Origin: Panicum virgatum
Lineage: Eukaryota; Streptophyta; Magnoliopsida; Poales; Poaceae
NCBI RefSeq assembly: GCF_016808335.1
Contig: NC_053139.1
Coordinates: 16,052,782-16,116,781, forward strand
DNA: 64,000 nucleotides
Direction: 5' to 3'
Below the pieces are notes generated by a model. The model was not told the origin of the DNA. It saw only the letters and a program-made list of their open reading frames with translations, and ran no database searches. Both the position numbers and the translations under genes were made by a program. Below are positions 22,443-33,190 of the stretch, one piece after another; positions within the stretch are counted from its first letter, which is position 1; each line of letters starts with the position of its first letter.

Positions 22443-23554
22443 CATTCCATTCTCTCCAAGAAGGCTCTCCTCTCTCTTGCTCTCTTAGCTAGGTAGTGGA
22501 GCTAGGCTAGTTCTCTTTAGCGAGCAAGTCATCCTCGTGGTCGTTGAGCAATCCTCAGCTCCTGGTATGGCTTTGTATCTGACTTGTCAGACTTCTATTC
22601 ATAATATAGAGTTTTGCCATGGTTGCTTTACTATCTTGATAGTTTATCAATCCATGCTTAGATCATTCATAAGTTATGCTACGGTCTTGGTTAGGTCAGA
22701 TGATCCGGGTACGTATAGAGGTTCGTTGTGCTTTCGGGCTTGCTCTAGTGTTTTACTCGTCCATCCGAAGGGTGGGAGACCTGGGGGCACTAGAGTAGTG
22801 ACTTCATACACGAGCGTGGTGCTCGGGTATGCGGGATCCTACGGATATGATCGTGCTCCATGGTGTGACTGGGGTAGACGGCAGGTGGTGACAGCCCTGT
22901 CCGTCCGGCGTAACAGCGGTGTTGCATTTAGCGTACTCCCCGACGTTCGGGTTCGGTGTAGGAGTTCATGCAAAGAGGTAATGGGACTGAATGTACTCTG
23001 GTGCGGGACCATCTCCCCGCTATCCCATTTTCCTGGCACCTGCAGTCCTAACCATGATCTGACATGACCCAACACTAGGACACCTAACCTAGCCTAAGTT
23101 CCAGCTGACTTGACGTAGGATATAGTAGTTCTTTGTTTTATAGTTTCTCTCCTTTATTCCTTCCTCTTGGAGTGTGGATGTGTACTGTGTCGCATTACCC
23201 TTGCTTATTCTTTACTTGGACTTACCCCTGTTAGAGCATTGCCTATTGCTTGAGGCACAATGCCATGGTTAATGTTGAGTACAATACCTTTGCCGCTGCC
23301 GTGCTTTGGGATACAAATAAATGACGATACCCTTACTCTCCGGGTGAAATGCTACAACGGTATATCTGTGCGCTTGCGGATCCATCTGTAATCGTATTGA
23401 TTATACCACGAGAGTGGCACCCCTTGGTTGCAGTTGCTAGGATGGGTTCGGCGCCCTCATTTCTAGTGATTGCACTAAGGACTGCTAACAGACATTTCTG
23501 GCGCTGTTGCTAAGGATTAACCATTCCTAGTGATTGCACTAAGAAATGTCAACA

Positions 23555-24331
23555 ATAATGTTGTGCCCTATAGATGGTCTTCATAGGGAGAAAATGGGCT
23601 GACTTGGTAAGACGGTCCACAATAACCCAAATTGAGTCATACCCTTTTGAAGTCTTGGGTAGGCCCGCAATAAAATCCATACTAATATCTTCCCACTTCC
23701 ATGCCGGAATAACCAATGGCTGAAGTGTACCGGCGGGTCTGAGATGGCTTGCTTGAACCCTTCTACAGATATCACACTCAGATACAAATTTAGCAATTTC
23801 CCGCTTCATCCTTTTCCACCAGAACCGTTGTTTCAAATCTTGGTACATTTTATTACTGCTTGGATGAATAGAATTCCTAGAGAGATGGGCTTCATCAAGG
23901 ATTTGCTTACAGAGCTCCAAATCTTTCGATACCACCAGGTGACTACTAAACCATAAAACACCCTCACTATCCTGGTGAAACATGCAGCCTTAGGATCATT
24001 TTCACTGAGCCTTTGTCTAATCTTGCTCATGCCCACATCATTTTTCTGAGCAGCGATAATTTAATCTCGAAGTGTTGGAGTGAGGATAAGATTGGTAACT
24101 GCGCCATCAGCTACAATGGCCAGATTCAACTCCTCCATCTCTTGGCACAAGGTTTCATGCATAGTGGTGGCTGAGATGCAGTTGCAATTTTTTTTCTACT
24201 CAAGGCATCTGCAACAACATTAGCTTTACCCGGATGATAATGAATATCCAGATCATAATCTTTAATTAACTCTAACCACCGCCTCTGGTGCAAATTCAGC
24301 TCACTCTAGGTGAAAGTATACTTGAGACTCT
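23555..24331 (-). pseudogene. Element B RNase H end and integrase N-terminus
   Basis: From 24331 leftwards the minus strand gives the RNase H end ([24 protein letters not shown]), a linker, then integrase: FHQDSEGVLWF, the HHCC finger (HLSRNSIHPSSNKMYQDL, CDICRR), WEDISMDFIAGLP and WVIVDRLTKSAHF. Stops and a frameshift occur around 23985-24200. Solo LTR D1 cuts the gene on the right and element C on the left. Confidence 0.85.
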
Positions 24332-24991
24332 TGTAACACCCTAATTTAAATTTCAGCAATTTATTAATAAATTTAATTGGCTTTACTTAAATTTCTAAGG
24401 TTTATTGTGTTAGACTTGCATTTAATCTAAATTTTGTTGCTTAAGTAATTAAAATTTTACCATAGGTTTAAATTTTGGTGTTGCATTCATGCTGGTGCAT
24501 AGTTTTAATTATTTGAGTGTGGTTCGAATTCAAATTCTGATTTGAATTCAAACTTTGTTTGAAGTAGAATTAGAAAAGAGGGGTATAAAGGAAATAGGGC
24601 CCAAACCCAAAACAGCCCAAAATCGCGAGATCCAGCCCAACCCGGCCGGCCCAGCTCGCTACCCCGCTCCTTTCCCCGCGGGCCCACTTCGGCCCAGCTC
24701 GCGCCGCGGCCCGAACTCCACCTCAGCCTGGCCCGCGTCCCGCTCCGGCCCAGCTCAGCAGCCAGCGCAGCCCACGCGCGCGCCCTCCTCCCTCCGTTCA
24801 GCCCGCTCGGCCTGCCAGCGCGCGCCCGCTCTCCCCAGTCAGCCCGCGCCTCGCCCTCCTCACTGACGGGCCGACCCCACGCGTCGGGGTCATCTTCTTC
24901 CACCCCGCCGCGCAACTGAACGCCGAGATCCCCGCCTGGGATCTCGCCGGCCTTCCAAACCGGGCACGCACGCCTAAGATGGCCGCCGCCC

Positions 24992-25000
24992 TATAAGTAG
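24992..25000 (+). promoter_or_regulatory. Probable TATA box of solo LTR D1
   Basis: TATAAGTAG follows a GC-rich stretch, about 660 bp from the LTR start, and precedes a C-rich leader. This is the best promoter candidate in the D LTR. D2 and D3 have weaker A/T boxes at the matching place. Confidence 0.5.
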
Positions 25001-26330
25001 CGCCCCCGCGGACCCCCTACTCCCCACCTCGCCTCGCAATCGCCGCCAGAACCCAACGTTACCCCACCTCGCCGAGCTCCGCCGCGCAGGGCTCTGCACC
25101 GCCGTGAAATCCACCGCCAAACTGCATCCCAGCTCCTGCGGATCCCCGCAGAAGATCCACCGTGACGCCAAGGAGCTTCCTAAGCCGGCCACGCCCCAAT
25201 TCTCGGACTGCAGCACCGGAATCGCGCAGAGCTTCCCAACCCCGGTAAACTCCGATCTCTGGCCATTTGCGCATCCCCGGCGATCCCCGGACCCCCCTGA
25301 CCGTTGTACATCTCCGCAGGAACCCCACGCATTGATTCGTGAAGCCTGGGACGCCCGAGGACCCTCTGCTTCGCCTCCTTCACGAGCCCGTAACGACCTC
25401 GCCGCCGGTCCTCGTCGCCGGCCACCCTACGCCGCTCCCTCGCCCGATCCAGGCCCACGGTGAGCGCCCCCAAGGCCCGCCGTACTTTTTGCGCTAGCCG
25501 CTTTAGTCTATAGCGCACCCAGAGGCGCGTGAGCGTGCGTGCCGTGGAGCACCACCGCGCAAACCCGCCGCCGTCCATGCTGGCGCCGCCCCGAGCCTCC
25601 CCGAGCGCCGTTTAGAGCCCAGGTGAATCACGCATAGCGTATTGGCCATCCCAGACCCTAAGCCGCGTCGAATTAGGCCCTGGAACGCCGGTTTCGCCTA
25701 CTCCGGTGACCCCTCCGCCGCGGGAACCCTGTTTCCGGCGAGCCGCGCCGCCGCTCCGCGCTCCCTTAACCCTGGGCCGCCCGATCTGGAGGCGATGGCC
25801 CAGATTAGATCGCATCCCCGCTAGATCTGAACCGTCAGATCGCGATCCAACGGACCTGAATCAAAGATACCGTTTCGGCTGACAATCTTTCTAAAGAGCC
25901 CCTCCTTTTGTTAGAAATCAACCCGCAGTCCTGTGCCTTTCAAAAATAATTACAGATTAGGCCTGTTTTATTCACTTAGGTCCCTGAGCTTCCTGGATTT
26001 TGAACCCGCCGTCCAACACTTGACTTTTTGCGAGTTAGACCCTGGAGTTAATGTTTATTTACGTTTTAGCCCTCGGTTTTAGCAGAAAAGTCCCTGGAAC
26101 TTCAGTTTTCTTGCAAATAAGCCCCTGAACATTGTTTTAGGCCTAGTTTATGCGTTTTAGCTCCGATTTTAGCGTTCTTTTTGTCCACGCGATCGTTGTA
26201 ACGCGTAGAATAGTTTTAGACTAGTTTAATGTGCTGTTTTTATGTATTGATGTACTGTTTCTTAGTTTTTGCTAGTGTTTGCTTGTATGCTTATTATTGT
26301 GCATTGTTTTGGCCATGTGTTCGTGAGTAG

Positions 26331-26420
26331 ACGTTGATCCATCTGAGGAGCCCCAGTACCAGTACCAAGAGCAGCCGTCTTCCGAGCACTTTGAGCAGCA
26401 GCCAGAGCAGTACGAGGAAG
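26331..26420 (+). other. Conserved internal exon-like block, LTR D1
   Basis: Bounded by GTGAGTAG (acceptor) and AAG/GCAAGT (strong GC-type donor). The open phase gives VDPSEEPQYQYQEQPSS, then EHFEQQPEQYEE, without stops. Two bases enter and one base leaves, so both junctions are phase 1. The same 90-bp block occurs at 38139-38228 (D2) and 51909-51998 (D3) with CAG to TAG changes. It is analogous to blocks in LTR E (45987-46115) and LTR B (33059-33190). Confidence 0.55.
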
Positions 26421-27472
26421 GCAAGTGTAACATGAACAACCTATCACTTTTAAATACATTTTCATACTGCATTTTAATACTGTATGCCTATAAGGACATT
26501 CCTAGCCACTTTATATCCTTTATATATACCTTTGGGTTGCATTTTGGTTAGTTGTGCTAGGTTGCCGCGCTATAACACACTTTGGTCCTTTTTAATTAAT
26601 TTGATTAATGGTTTATGCAACTTAATTCTGGGAGTGGCCCTCTGTGCTTCGTGCTTGGGTGGCTCACGTCCCGTTAAAATATGTTTGATAGAAACAGGTT
26701 TAGGGAGCCAGCACGGTGCTTACTGCCTGGTTGGCTACTCTCCATAAGGACCGGTTCATAGAGCGACAACCTGGGACAACAGTGCTACCACAAGGCTAGA
26801 ATGGGATAGACTTGGCGTAATAATTAGGTCTTTTTGGTTTGGAGTAACTTACCTGCGGGGCAGGGGCGGTAAGCTTCTATGGCCCTCGTGCTGAGTGGCC
26901 TCGTCTGTGCTTGGTCTGCGTACCTGTGTCTTGACGCCCACTAGACCTGCTCCATGGTCGCCGATCCACCCTCGCGGTTACTCCTTACCAACAAGATTCT
27001 TTGTAAAGGCCTCGTAGTGAGTCGCTAGCCATCTCACCTAAGGAAGTGTGATGAACAACTGGCGTAGCTCACGACTTGTGGGTAAAGATGTGCAACCTCT
27101 GCAGAGTGTAAAACTGGTATACCAGCCGTGCTCACGGTTATGAGCGGCCCAGATCCTCCTTTTGATTAGTGGGGTTGTCTCCTTCCGACGAGGGAGGTGC
27201 CTCTCGGGGTTACCTTGGTGGCTTGGTTTCGGTTTGGTTCTCAGTAGTAACATGTTTAATCTTGATTAATTACTATGTAACTGGGTTAAGGGTAATTCAT
27301 CAACTTGTAGTAAATAGCTTTAATAAAATTTTGCCAAGACTTAAAAGCTAATGCAGTCAGTTAGCCAACCTTAGAGCCTCATAGTTTGTGTTATACTTGT
27401 TGAGTACAAGTTGTGTACTCACTCTTGCCTCTTCTCTACTTTTTCCTCTTGGGATACGCTACTGCTGCTCAG

Positions 27473-27528
27473 TTCCTGCCGACACGAGGGAGTTCGTCTA
27501 GCGCTACCAGGACTACGAGGACTTCTAG
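27473..27528 (+). other. Terminal exon-like block, LTR D1
   Basis: After a CTGCTGCTCAG acceptor, two entry bases and then PADTREFV-stop-RYQDYEDF followed by TAG. The internal TAG replaces the CAG seen in D2 and D3. Joined to the 26331 block through a 1052-bp GC-AG intron, the frame stays in phase. AATAAA lies 111 bp downstream. Confidence 0.5.
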
Positions 27529-27787
27529 GTGTTCGTCTCCCAGTCGACGTCCCTGTGGCGCCCTGCTTCAGTTTCGGAGAGCTTTTTATCGTATTTTGTA
27601 CTTCGCTTCCGCTGTATCAGACATTTTGTCATTATTGTAATAAATAACATTCGTATTTCGATTTATTAATGTCTTATTCGTGATATGTGCTATGATATAC
27701 TATTCATTCTGTTGTATATACGTGTGACTTGATCCTGGCACGTATATGATTGCTCGGTTTATGTCCTTTTATAAACCGGGTGTTACA

Positions 27788-29545
27788 ACTCTTGTGGTCT
27801 GAATATATATGAATAGGATTACCCAAGAGATAATGGCGCCAGATTTTTAACGCATGGGCCACTTCTGGTAGTTTCAGATCATGAGTAGCATAATTCTCCT
27901 CATGTCACCTGAGGGCTCGGGAAGCATAAGCAATCACCCGCCGATTTTGCATGAGAACGCAGCCGAGACCCGTACCCGATGCATCATAGTAAACATCAAA
28001 TGGCTGAGTAATAAATGGCTGAGCCAAGACAGGGGCTGACGTCGAAAGCTTTCTCAAAGTTTGAAAATCCTGTTCACATTTGTCGTCCCAATCAAACTTC
28101 ACCCACTTCTTGAGTAACTCAGTCATGGGTCTAGCAATTTTAGAGAAGTCCGGAACACACTGCCGGTAATACCCTGCTAGCCCAAGGAAACTCCGAATCT
28201 CTAAAATGACTCTAGGGCCTTCCAATTTAAAACATCTTGAATTTTGTTGGGGTCCATAGAAATACCGTCCTCAGAGATGATATGTCCCAAAAATTAAACC
28301 TTCTTGAGCCAAAAATTCACATTTGCTGAATTTGGCATACAACTTGTGCTCACCGAGATGCTGGAGAACAATGCGAAGATGCTCGGCATGTTCTTCTTCA
28401 TTCTTGGAATATATAAGAATGTCATCAATAAAAACCACGACAAACTAATTCAATTCGGGCATAAATTCCGAGTTCATGAGATACATGAAATTGGCCGGGG
28501 CATTGGTTAGCCCAAAAGACATGACCAGATACTCATACAGCCCATATCTAGTAGAGAAAGCCATCTTGGGAATATCCTCAGCTCAAATTTTTATTTGATG
28601 ATACCCCGAACGGAGATCAATCTTGGAGAACATCTTGGCTCTGACTAATTGATCAAATAATATGTCAATCCGGGGAAGGGGATATTTGTTCTTGATTGTG
28701 ACAGCATTTAAGGGCCTATAGTCCACACACATCCTGAGGTTTTGATCTTTCTTTTTAACAAAAAGTGCCGCACAGACCCAATTTGAAGTGCTGGGACGAA
28801 TGAACCCTTTATCAAGCAATTCCTGCAACTGCTTCTTCAGCTCTGCTAATTCATTGGAGGGCATGTGGTAGGGTCTTCGAGAAATGGGTGCTGTTCCCGG
28901 TTGCAATTCAATAGCAAACTCAACATTCTGATCTAGTGGCATACCTGGTAAATCCTCCGGGAAAACATCCGGATATTCACACAGCACTGGTATGTCAACT
29001 AGACTTTTGCCCTCGGCATGGTTCACCGTATGGGTCAATGATTCATGGTCCATAAGATGCAGAGTCATAGAACCATGAAGAGAAGATTTGATGTGCACAA
29101 ATTGTGAAATAGTGTCCAAAAGAACTCCCTGATCTTCCATCCAGTTCATGCCCAACATAATATCCACCCTTTGAGTTGGAAGAATTATAAGGGACGTGTT
29201 GAAAATCTCTCCTTGCAACTTTAGAGGGACTCGTCTAGCAATTTGATTAGTAACTAATTGTTCCCCTGGTGAATTAATATGGCACGACCTCGGCATGCAT
29301 TCTATTTTCAGTCCATGTTTCATGGCACATTCCTTGCTAATGAAGGTGTGAGATGCGCCAGAATCAAATAATATGGTAACGAGTTGATCGTTTATTGAAA
29401 ACGTACCCGCCATCACTGGAGCTCCTTCAGGAATACCCTCAAGGGTAGTGCAGTACACTTGCCCTGGCTTGAAATGGGCCACCTTCAGCTTCTGATTCTG
29501 CGGATTAGACCCCTGAGCTTGCCTAGGTGGCATCTAACAATCACG
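27788..29545 (-). pseudogene. Element B protease, RT and RNase H part
   Basis: From 29545 leftwards: aspartic protease ([13 protein letters not shown]), VDIMLGMNW, linker [17 protein letters not shown] ([41 protein letters not shown]; then [19 protein letters not shown] near 28420), [19 protein letters not shown], and the start of RNase H ([13 protein letters not shown]). Stops and small indels occur around 28580, 28450 and 28230. The reading is interrupted by solo LTR D1 at 27787. Confidence 0.87.
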
Positions 29546-30402
29546 GGCAAAGTGACTAACTTTCCCACAATTGTAGCATGGATACAAATTTGGGCGCATC
29601 CCCTATTGTGGCACTCAGACCTTCTGCACATTTGGTGGAGGAACAGGAGATCTGACTGTCCCCTGTGGATGGGTGTACTGAGGTGTCCTGTATTCACACT
29701 GCTACAGTGGTGGCCTATACACAGACTAGTGCTGAAAGGGAGCTCGCTGTGTTCCAAACTACACAAGGTGGAACCTCTGTGGGGTGCTGCTAGAAGATCC
29801 TGCTGTTGGTGCTTTTCTTTTCTTTTATGCCTTGTGAGCCAAGTGGGTGTCCTCCTGAGTGATAACCCCATTGACTAGCTCACTGAAAGTGTTAAACTTG
29901 AACATGGCCAGGCGATCTTGGAGCTTGCTACTAAGCCCCTGCCTAAAACAAGCTTGCTTCTTCTCATCAGTATCCACATGATAGCCCGCATACTGAGACA
30001 TAGTATTGAAGGCCTGGGCATACTGCAGCACATTGTTGCTGCCCTATTTCAAAGTCAGGAACTCTGCAAGCTTCCTTCTAATTACCCTTGCTGGGATATG
30101 ATGTGCTCATAAGGCTTCTTTAAACTCGGCCCAAGAAAACCGAGTGCCAGCAGGAAACATGGCAGTATGATTGTCCCACCATGTGCATGCATGGCCCTTG
30201 AGTAGCTGAGCTGCAAATGCTGCCTTGTCATTATCATTGTATGGGTGCAAGGTGCACTTGGACTCAATGGTCCTGAGCCAGCTGTCAGCCTCCAGTGGAA
30301 AATCCGCCTTATGAAAAAGCGGTGGCTGGGTACCCAAGAATTCCCGATATCCAGGAATAGGTGGCTAGTGGTGGTTGTGGTTTCATTGCCGCTGCACAGC
30401 AC
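29546..30402 (-). pseudogene. Element B gag, N-terminus missing
   Basis: Fragments show the Retrotrans_gag core (FLGTQPPLFHKADFPLEAD, WWDNHTAMFPAG, YAQAFNTMSQYAGYHVDTDE) and a CCHC knuckle (CYNCGKVSHFARDC) before the protease. At least five stops interrupt it. About 90 N-terminal residues present in the related gag of element E are absent; the homology stops at about 30400, where leader-type sequence with GGCGGAC motifs begins. Confidence 0.8.
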
Positions 30403-31229
30403 CCTAATGTTTCATTGCCAAAGGTTAGGAGACAGTCCACCAAAGGTTAGCACAAGGATCCTCCGATGGACCTGCGGACTGTCTGCTAAGCTTTGGCGGA
30501 CTGTCCGCTTTACATTGTCTCTGCCCCGTTCAACTCCTAATGTTTCTATCTATTTTCCTCAACGGCTGGCGGACCGTCCGCGTCTCATGACCGGACTGCC
30601 CGCAGAGCTTGTTCAAACTACCAGACATAATCTATCCAGTTTGGCCGGCAACGAATTCATAATGCTTTACACCACGCCTGTAAAATCTTACGACTCGAAC
30701 TTCATCTACAATGGTCCTTAAGGCTTTAAACTCACACCCCAATTTAACTCCTACAGAAAAACCCAAAACATGACAAACACATGATGCATGCTCACCCTAT
30801 GTCCTTTCCAACAAAATTTTTCCAACTAATATAGGGCCATATACGTGGACATTCGGTGGCACACGTACGTACTCTCCCTAATGTATATCTAGTCTTTTTT
30901 GGTAGTCGTCGGAACTTACGCCATCGCTTGCTAGGATACCTGCAGAAAAATCACAGACTACATATATTTTGAACCTTTCATGCCAGCACTCATGAAAAGT
31001 TCACAGCAACTGCAATTATGGATTGTTCAAGAAAGTAAGTTTTAAGGGAAAATTAATGTGCCGGAAGTCAGTGAATATATATACATATTGCCACCACTAT
31101 AATTTAACCAAGTACTACATAGGGCTCATTATAAACAACTATTTCGCGCGGCAAAAATGGTCCTTCTTTTAGAAATTCATTTTTAATTTTAAAATCATCA
31201 AAATTAGTCATGTTCATACCACCCCCAGT
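30403..31229 (-). other. Element B leader region with GCGGACNGTCCGC motifs
   Basis: Between the truncated gag and the PBS. 30425-30620 holds several palindromic GCGGACTGTCC and GGCGGACCGTCCGC motifs like those in the B LTR. The rest is A/T-rich without open frames. Confidence 0.6.
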
Positions 31230-31249
31230 GCGTTTCGGCTTTGATACCA
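31230..31249 (-). other. Element B primer-binding site
   Basis: Element orientation reads TGGTATCAAAGCCGAAACGC, a one-base variant of the initiator tRNA-Met complement, four bases from the LTR end TTCTGTCA. It fixes the right LTR inner edge at 31254. Confidence 0.8.
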
Positions 31250-31442
31250 GTTGTGACAGAACTGTCAAATTAAAACGCTAAATTAAGCGTAATGCCCATC
31301 ATTTGAACACATCAGGCGCATTAGCTTAATGGTTTAGTTTGACAGTTCTTTCTCAATTCACGGCCCGATCAAAACAACACCGGTAGTCTCATGCGAAGGT
31401 GAGCGCAGATGGCACGAACACGATGAAGTACTTGAAAATACG

Positions 31443-31445
<3 letters not shown>

Positions 31446-31524
<79 letters not shown>
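31446..31524. repeat. (TA)n microsatellite
   Basis: 79 bp of uninterrupted AT dinucleotides in the U5 part of the B 5' LTR. Confidence 0.97.
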
Positions 31525-31527
<3 letters not shown>

Positions 31528-31726
31528 CTACACTAAGTTTTACAACCCAAGTTCAAATATATTTATATAATAATTTACAAGTCCAAAATACATGCAACGT
31601 TTACAAGTCTACAACGGTTTTGAGACAAAGTTTAGTTAGAAAACAAAACCTACAGCTACTAAACAACCGATCAAAAGTAAGAGGCTGAACACTCTGCCCA
31701 CAAGTGCACATCCGTGATCTCCAGGG

Positions 31727-31815
31727 CTAAGCCTCCGGCTCAACCACCTCCCAACCTTCCGCGTCGCGGCGGATGAACTTGACGTAACAAGGACAGAAGT
31801 CTATGTCTGTATGTC
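31727..31815 (-). other. Terminal exon-like block, LTR B
   Basis: After an ATTATTTCAG acceptor, two entry bases complete a Gly codon, then HTDIDFCPCYVKFIRRD, AEGWEVVEPEA and TAG. The length is 89 bp. The phase matches the donor at 33058/33059. Confidence 0.5.
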
Positions 31816-32053
31816 CTGAAATAATTGTGGCAACAAAACCTGAGCAACTAATACTCAGCAAGACTTACCCGACTATGGGTATATTTAGCCCATTACCTAG
31901 ACATACAAAGCTTTCTGGCTGGTAGGTTTATTTTGCAGAAGAGCAACTAAAAGTGAATCCTTATCTTCAATATTTTAGCTCAATATTCTATATAGATAAC
32001 TCATCAACTAAGATTTGCGTAACTAGAGCAAACATGATAAACATGGAATATTA

Positions 32054-32311
32054 CTCCCTCCGTTCGGAAATGATCTACATATTTTGACTAGAGAAAGTCA
32101 TTCGAAGTAAAGTTTGACTTATTAATCACTCTTAGAATATAATGTCAATTACGAATAACTCAATGTCATCTCAAAACCTCTTTGAATACATATGTATTGA
32201 CATAAATTTTATAAACTAATTATACATATAATTTAACTAATTATTAGTCAAAGTTTATAAAGTTTGACTTTCTCTAGTCAAAATATGTAGATCATTTCCG
32301 AACGGAGGGAG
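32054..32311. mobile_element. Stowaway-type MITE
   Basis: 258 bp with perfect terminal inverted repeats (CTCCCTCCGTTCGGAAATGA at the left, complement at the right) and TA duplications at 32052-32053 and 32312-32313. Inner arms are also inverted (AGTCAAAATATGTAGATCAT type), so the whole unit can fold. Tc1/mariner-derived Stowaway MITEs with this end are common in grasses. It lies between the two exon-like blocks of LTR B. Removing it makes that intron-like gap about 983 bp, close to the gaps in D and E. Confidence 0.96.
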
Positions 32312-33058
32312 TAATTCAGAATAATCATTTCCAATTATCATTCATGTTCCATTTCAATACTACGATGCGGTGCTGCGACCAAGGTGCTCATGTCCGAAAG
32401 CGACTGACGGTGAATCAATCCGATTTAACCTTGCAAGGTGGACCTAACCAACACGACACATATTTGCTCCATCGGACTATACGAGCCAACCATTCCCCTC
32501 CCCGCCTCGAACTACAAAACTGCCCCACCAGCGTATAGTCAGCCGAGCCCTACGAGAGACCACCAAAAGTAAATACATGCATCCCCAATTCTCCGCGGCC
32601 ACTCGACTGTCCTAAAGGGTGGGAAGGAGTTCTGTACTTTCGAAGCAAGGCAGTACTAGGCTTACCGGTTTCGACTACCTCCTACTTTCGGCATGCGGTT
32701 ACTACAGTTCAAACTCGATCAACAGGGCCAGACAACGAACGGTCCTTAACCGACACAGATGGGGTTAAACATTCCCCGCCCGGTCTCCAATTCCTTTCTT
32801 TTCCTCCATATTCCATTATTCCATAGCTTCGAATTTATAGAGGCATCCTATTTCTCGCGAGTAACAGGGAATTACTCGACTTCTACCGAGTCCTATTTAG
32901 CATGGTAAGGCTATCGACCTACACATACTAGCATAAGACTCAGGGAACCTAGAGATTATGCATCTAAGGTTTCATTCAACTCCTATAAACCTAATGCACA
33001 ACTACTTAATTATATACATTGCATACATTCAAATTAGGGGTTATGCACCGGGGCTTAC

Positions 33059-33190
33059 CTTCGGGTTACTACTCTGTGTTAGGGTCAGATGGGCCTTGGG
33101 CTGGGTTCTCAAGCCTCTGCTCCTGGGGTTGCTCCGGCTGCTCCTGTGGTGCCGCGATCACCTCGTGCATGACCTCCTCGGTTGGGGTTT
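33059..33190 (-). other. Internal exon-like block, LTR B
   Basis: Bounded by GCATGTAG (acceptor) and GAAG/GTAAGC (consensus GT donor). Phase 1 in, phase 1 out. It encodes TPTEEVMHEVIAAPQEQPEQ, PQEQRLENPAQGPSDPNTE, then TAG TAA three codons before the donor; both stops are explained by C to T of CAG CAA. Confidence 0.5.

Larger units (their letters stand above)
21886..23554 (+). mobile_element. Element C: LTR with PBS and remnant of second LTR
   Basis: It begins TGTTGACGG, ends ATGTCAACA, and is flanked by a 5-bp duplication ATAAT (21881-21885 and 23555-23559). A TATAAATA box is at 22349-22356, followed by a (CA)n run and a CT-rich leader. At 23490 the LTR appears to end (GCTAACA). A TGGCGCTGTTGC motif (about 23499-23510), resembling the tRNA-Asp primer-binding site of Athila and RIRE2-like elements, follows; then the last ~39 bp of an LTR end repeat (CTAGTGATTGCACTAAG appears twice). 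It is thus one LTR plus PBS plus a scrap of the other LTR, with the whole interior deleted. No coding capacity is credible. Confidence 0.8.
24332..27787 (+). mobile_element. Solo LTR D1 (3456 bp)
   Basis: It starts TGTAACACCCTAATT, ends AACCGGGTGTTACA, and is flanked by ACTCT on both sides (24327-24331, 27788-27792). The interrupted B pol frame resumes exactly after the duplication. There is no gag-pol and no second LTR, so it is a solo LTR (or a non-coding element of LTR form). Two further copies occur at 35824 and 49857. Inside, in order: ~660-bp U3 with TATAAGTAG (24992), GC-rich leader with several GT donors, a conserved 90-bp exon-like block (26331-26420), a ~1.05-kb intron-like region, a 56-bp terminal exon-like block ending in TAG (27473-27528), and AATAAA (27639-27644). 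Confidence 0.88.

Noticed and set aside
22089..22445. Val-Cys repeat protein over the CA microsatellite
   Set aside because: Pure dinucleotide translation inside element C.
22537..23067. 176-codon plus frame in element C
   Set aside because: It lies within the LTR, has no domain, and no homologous copy is available to support it.
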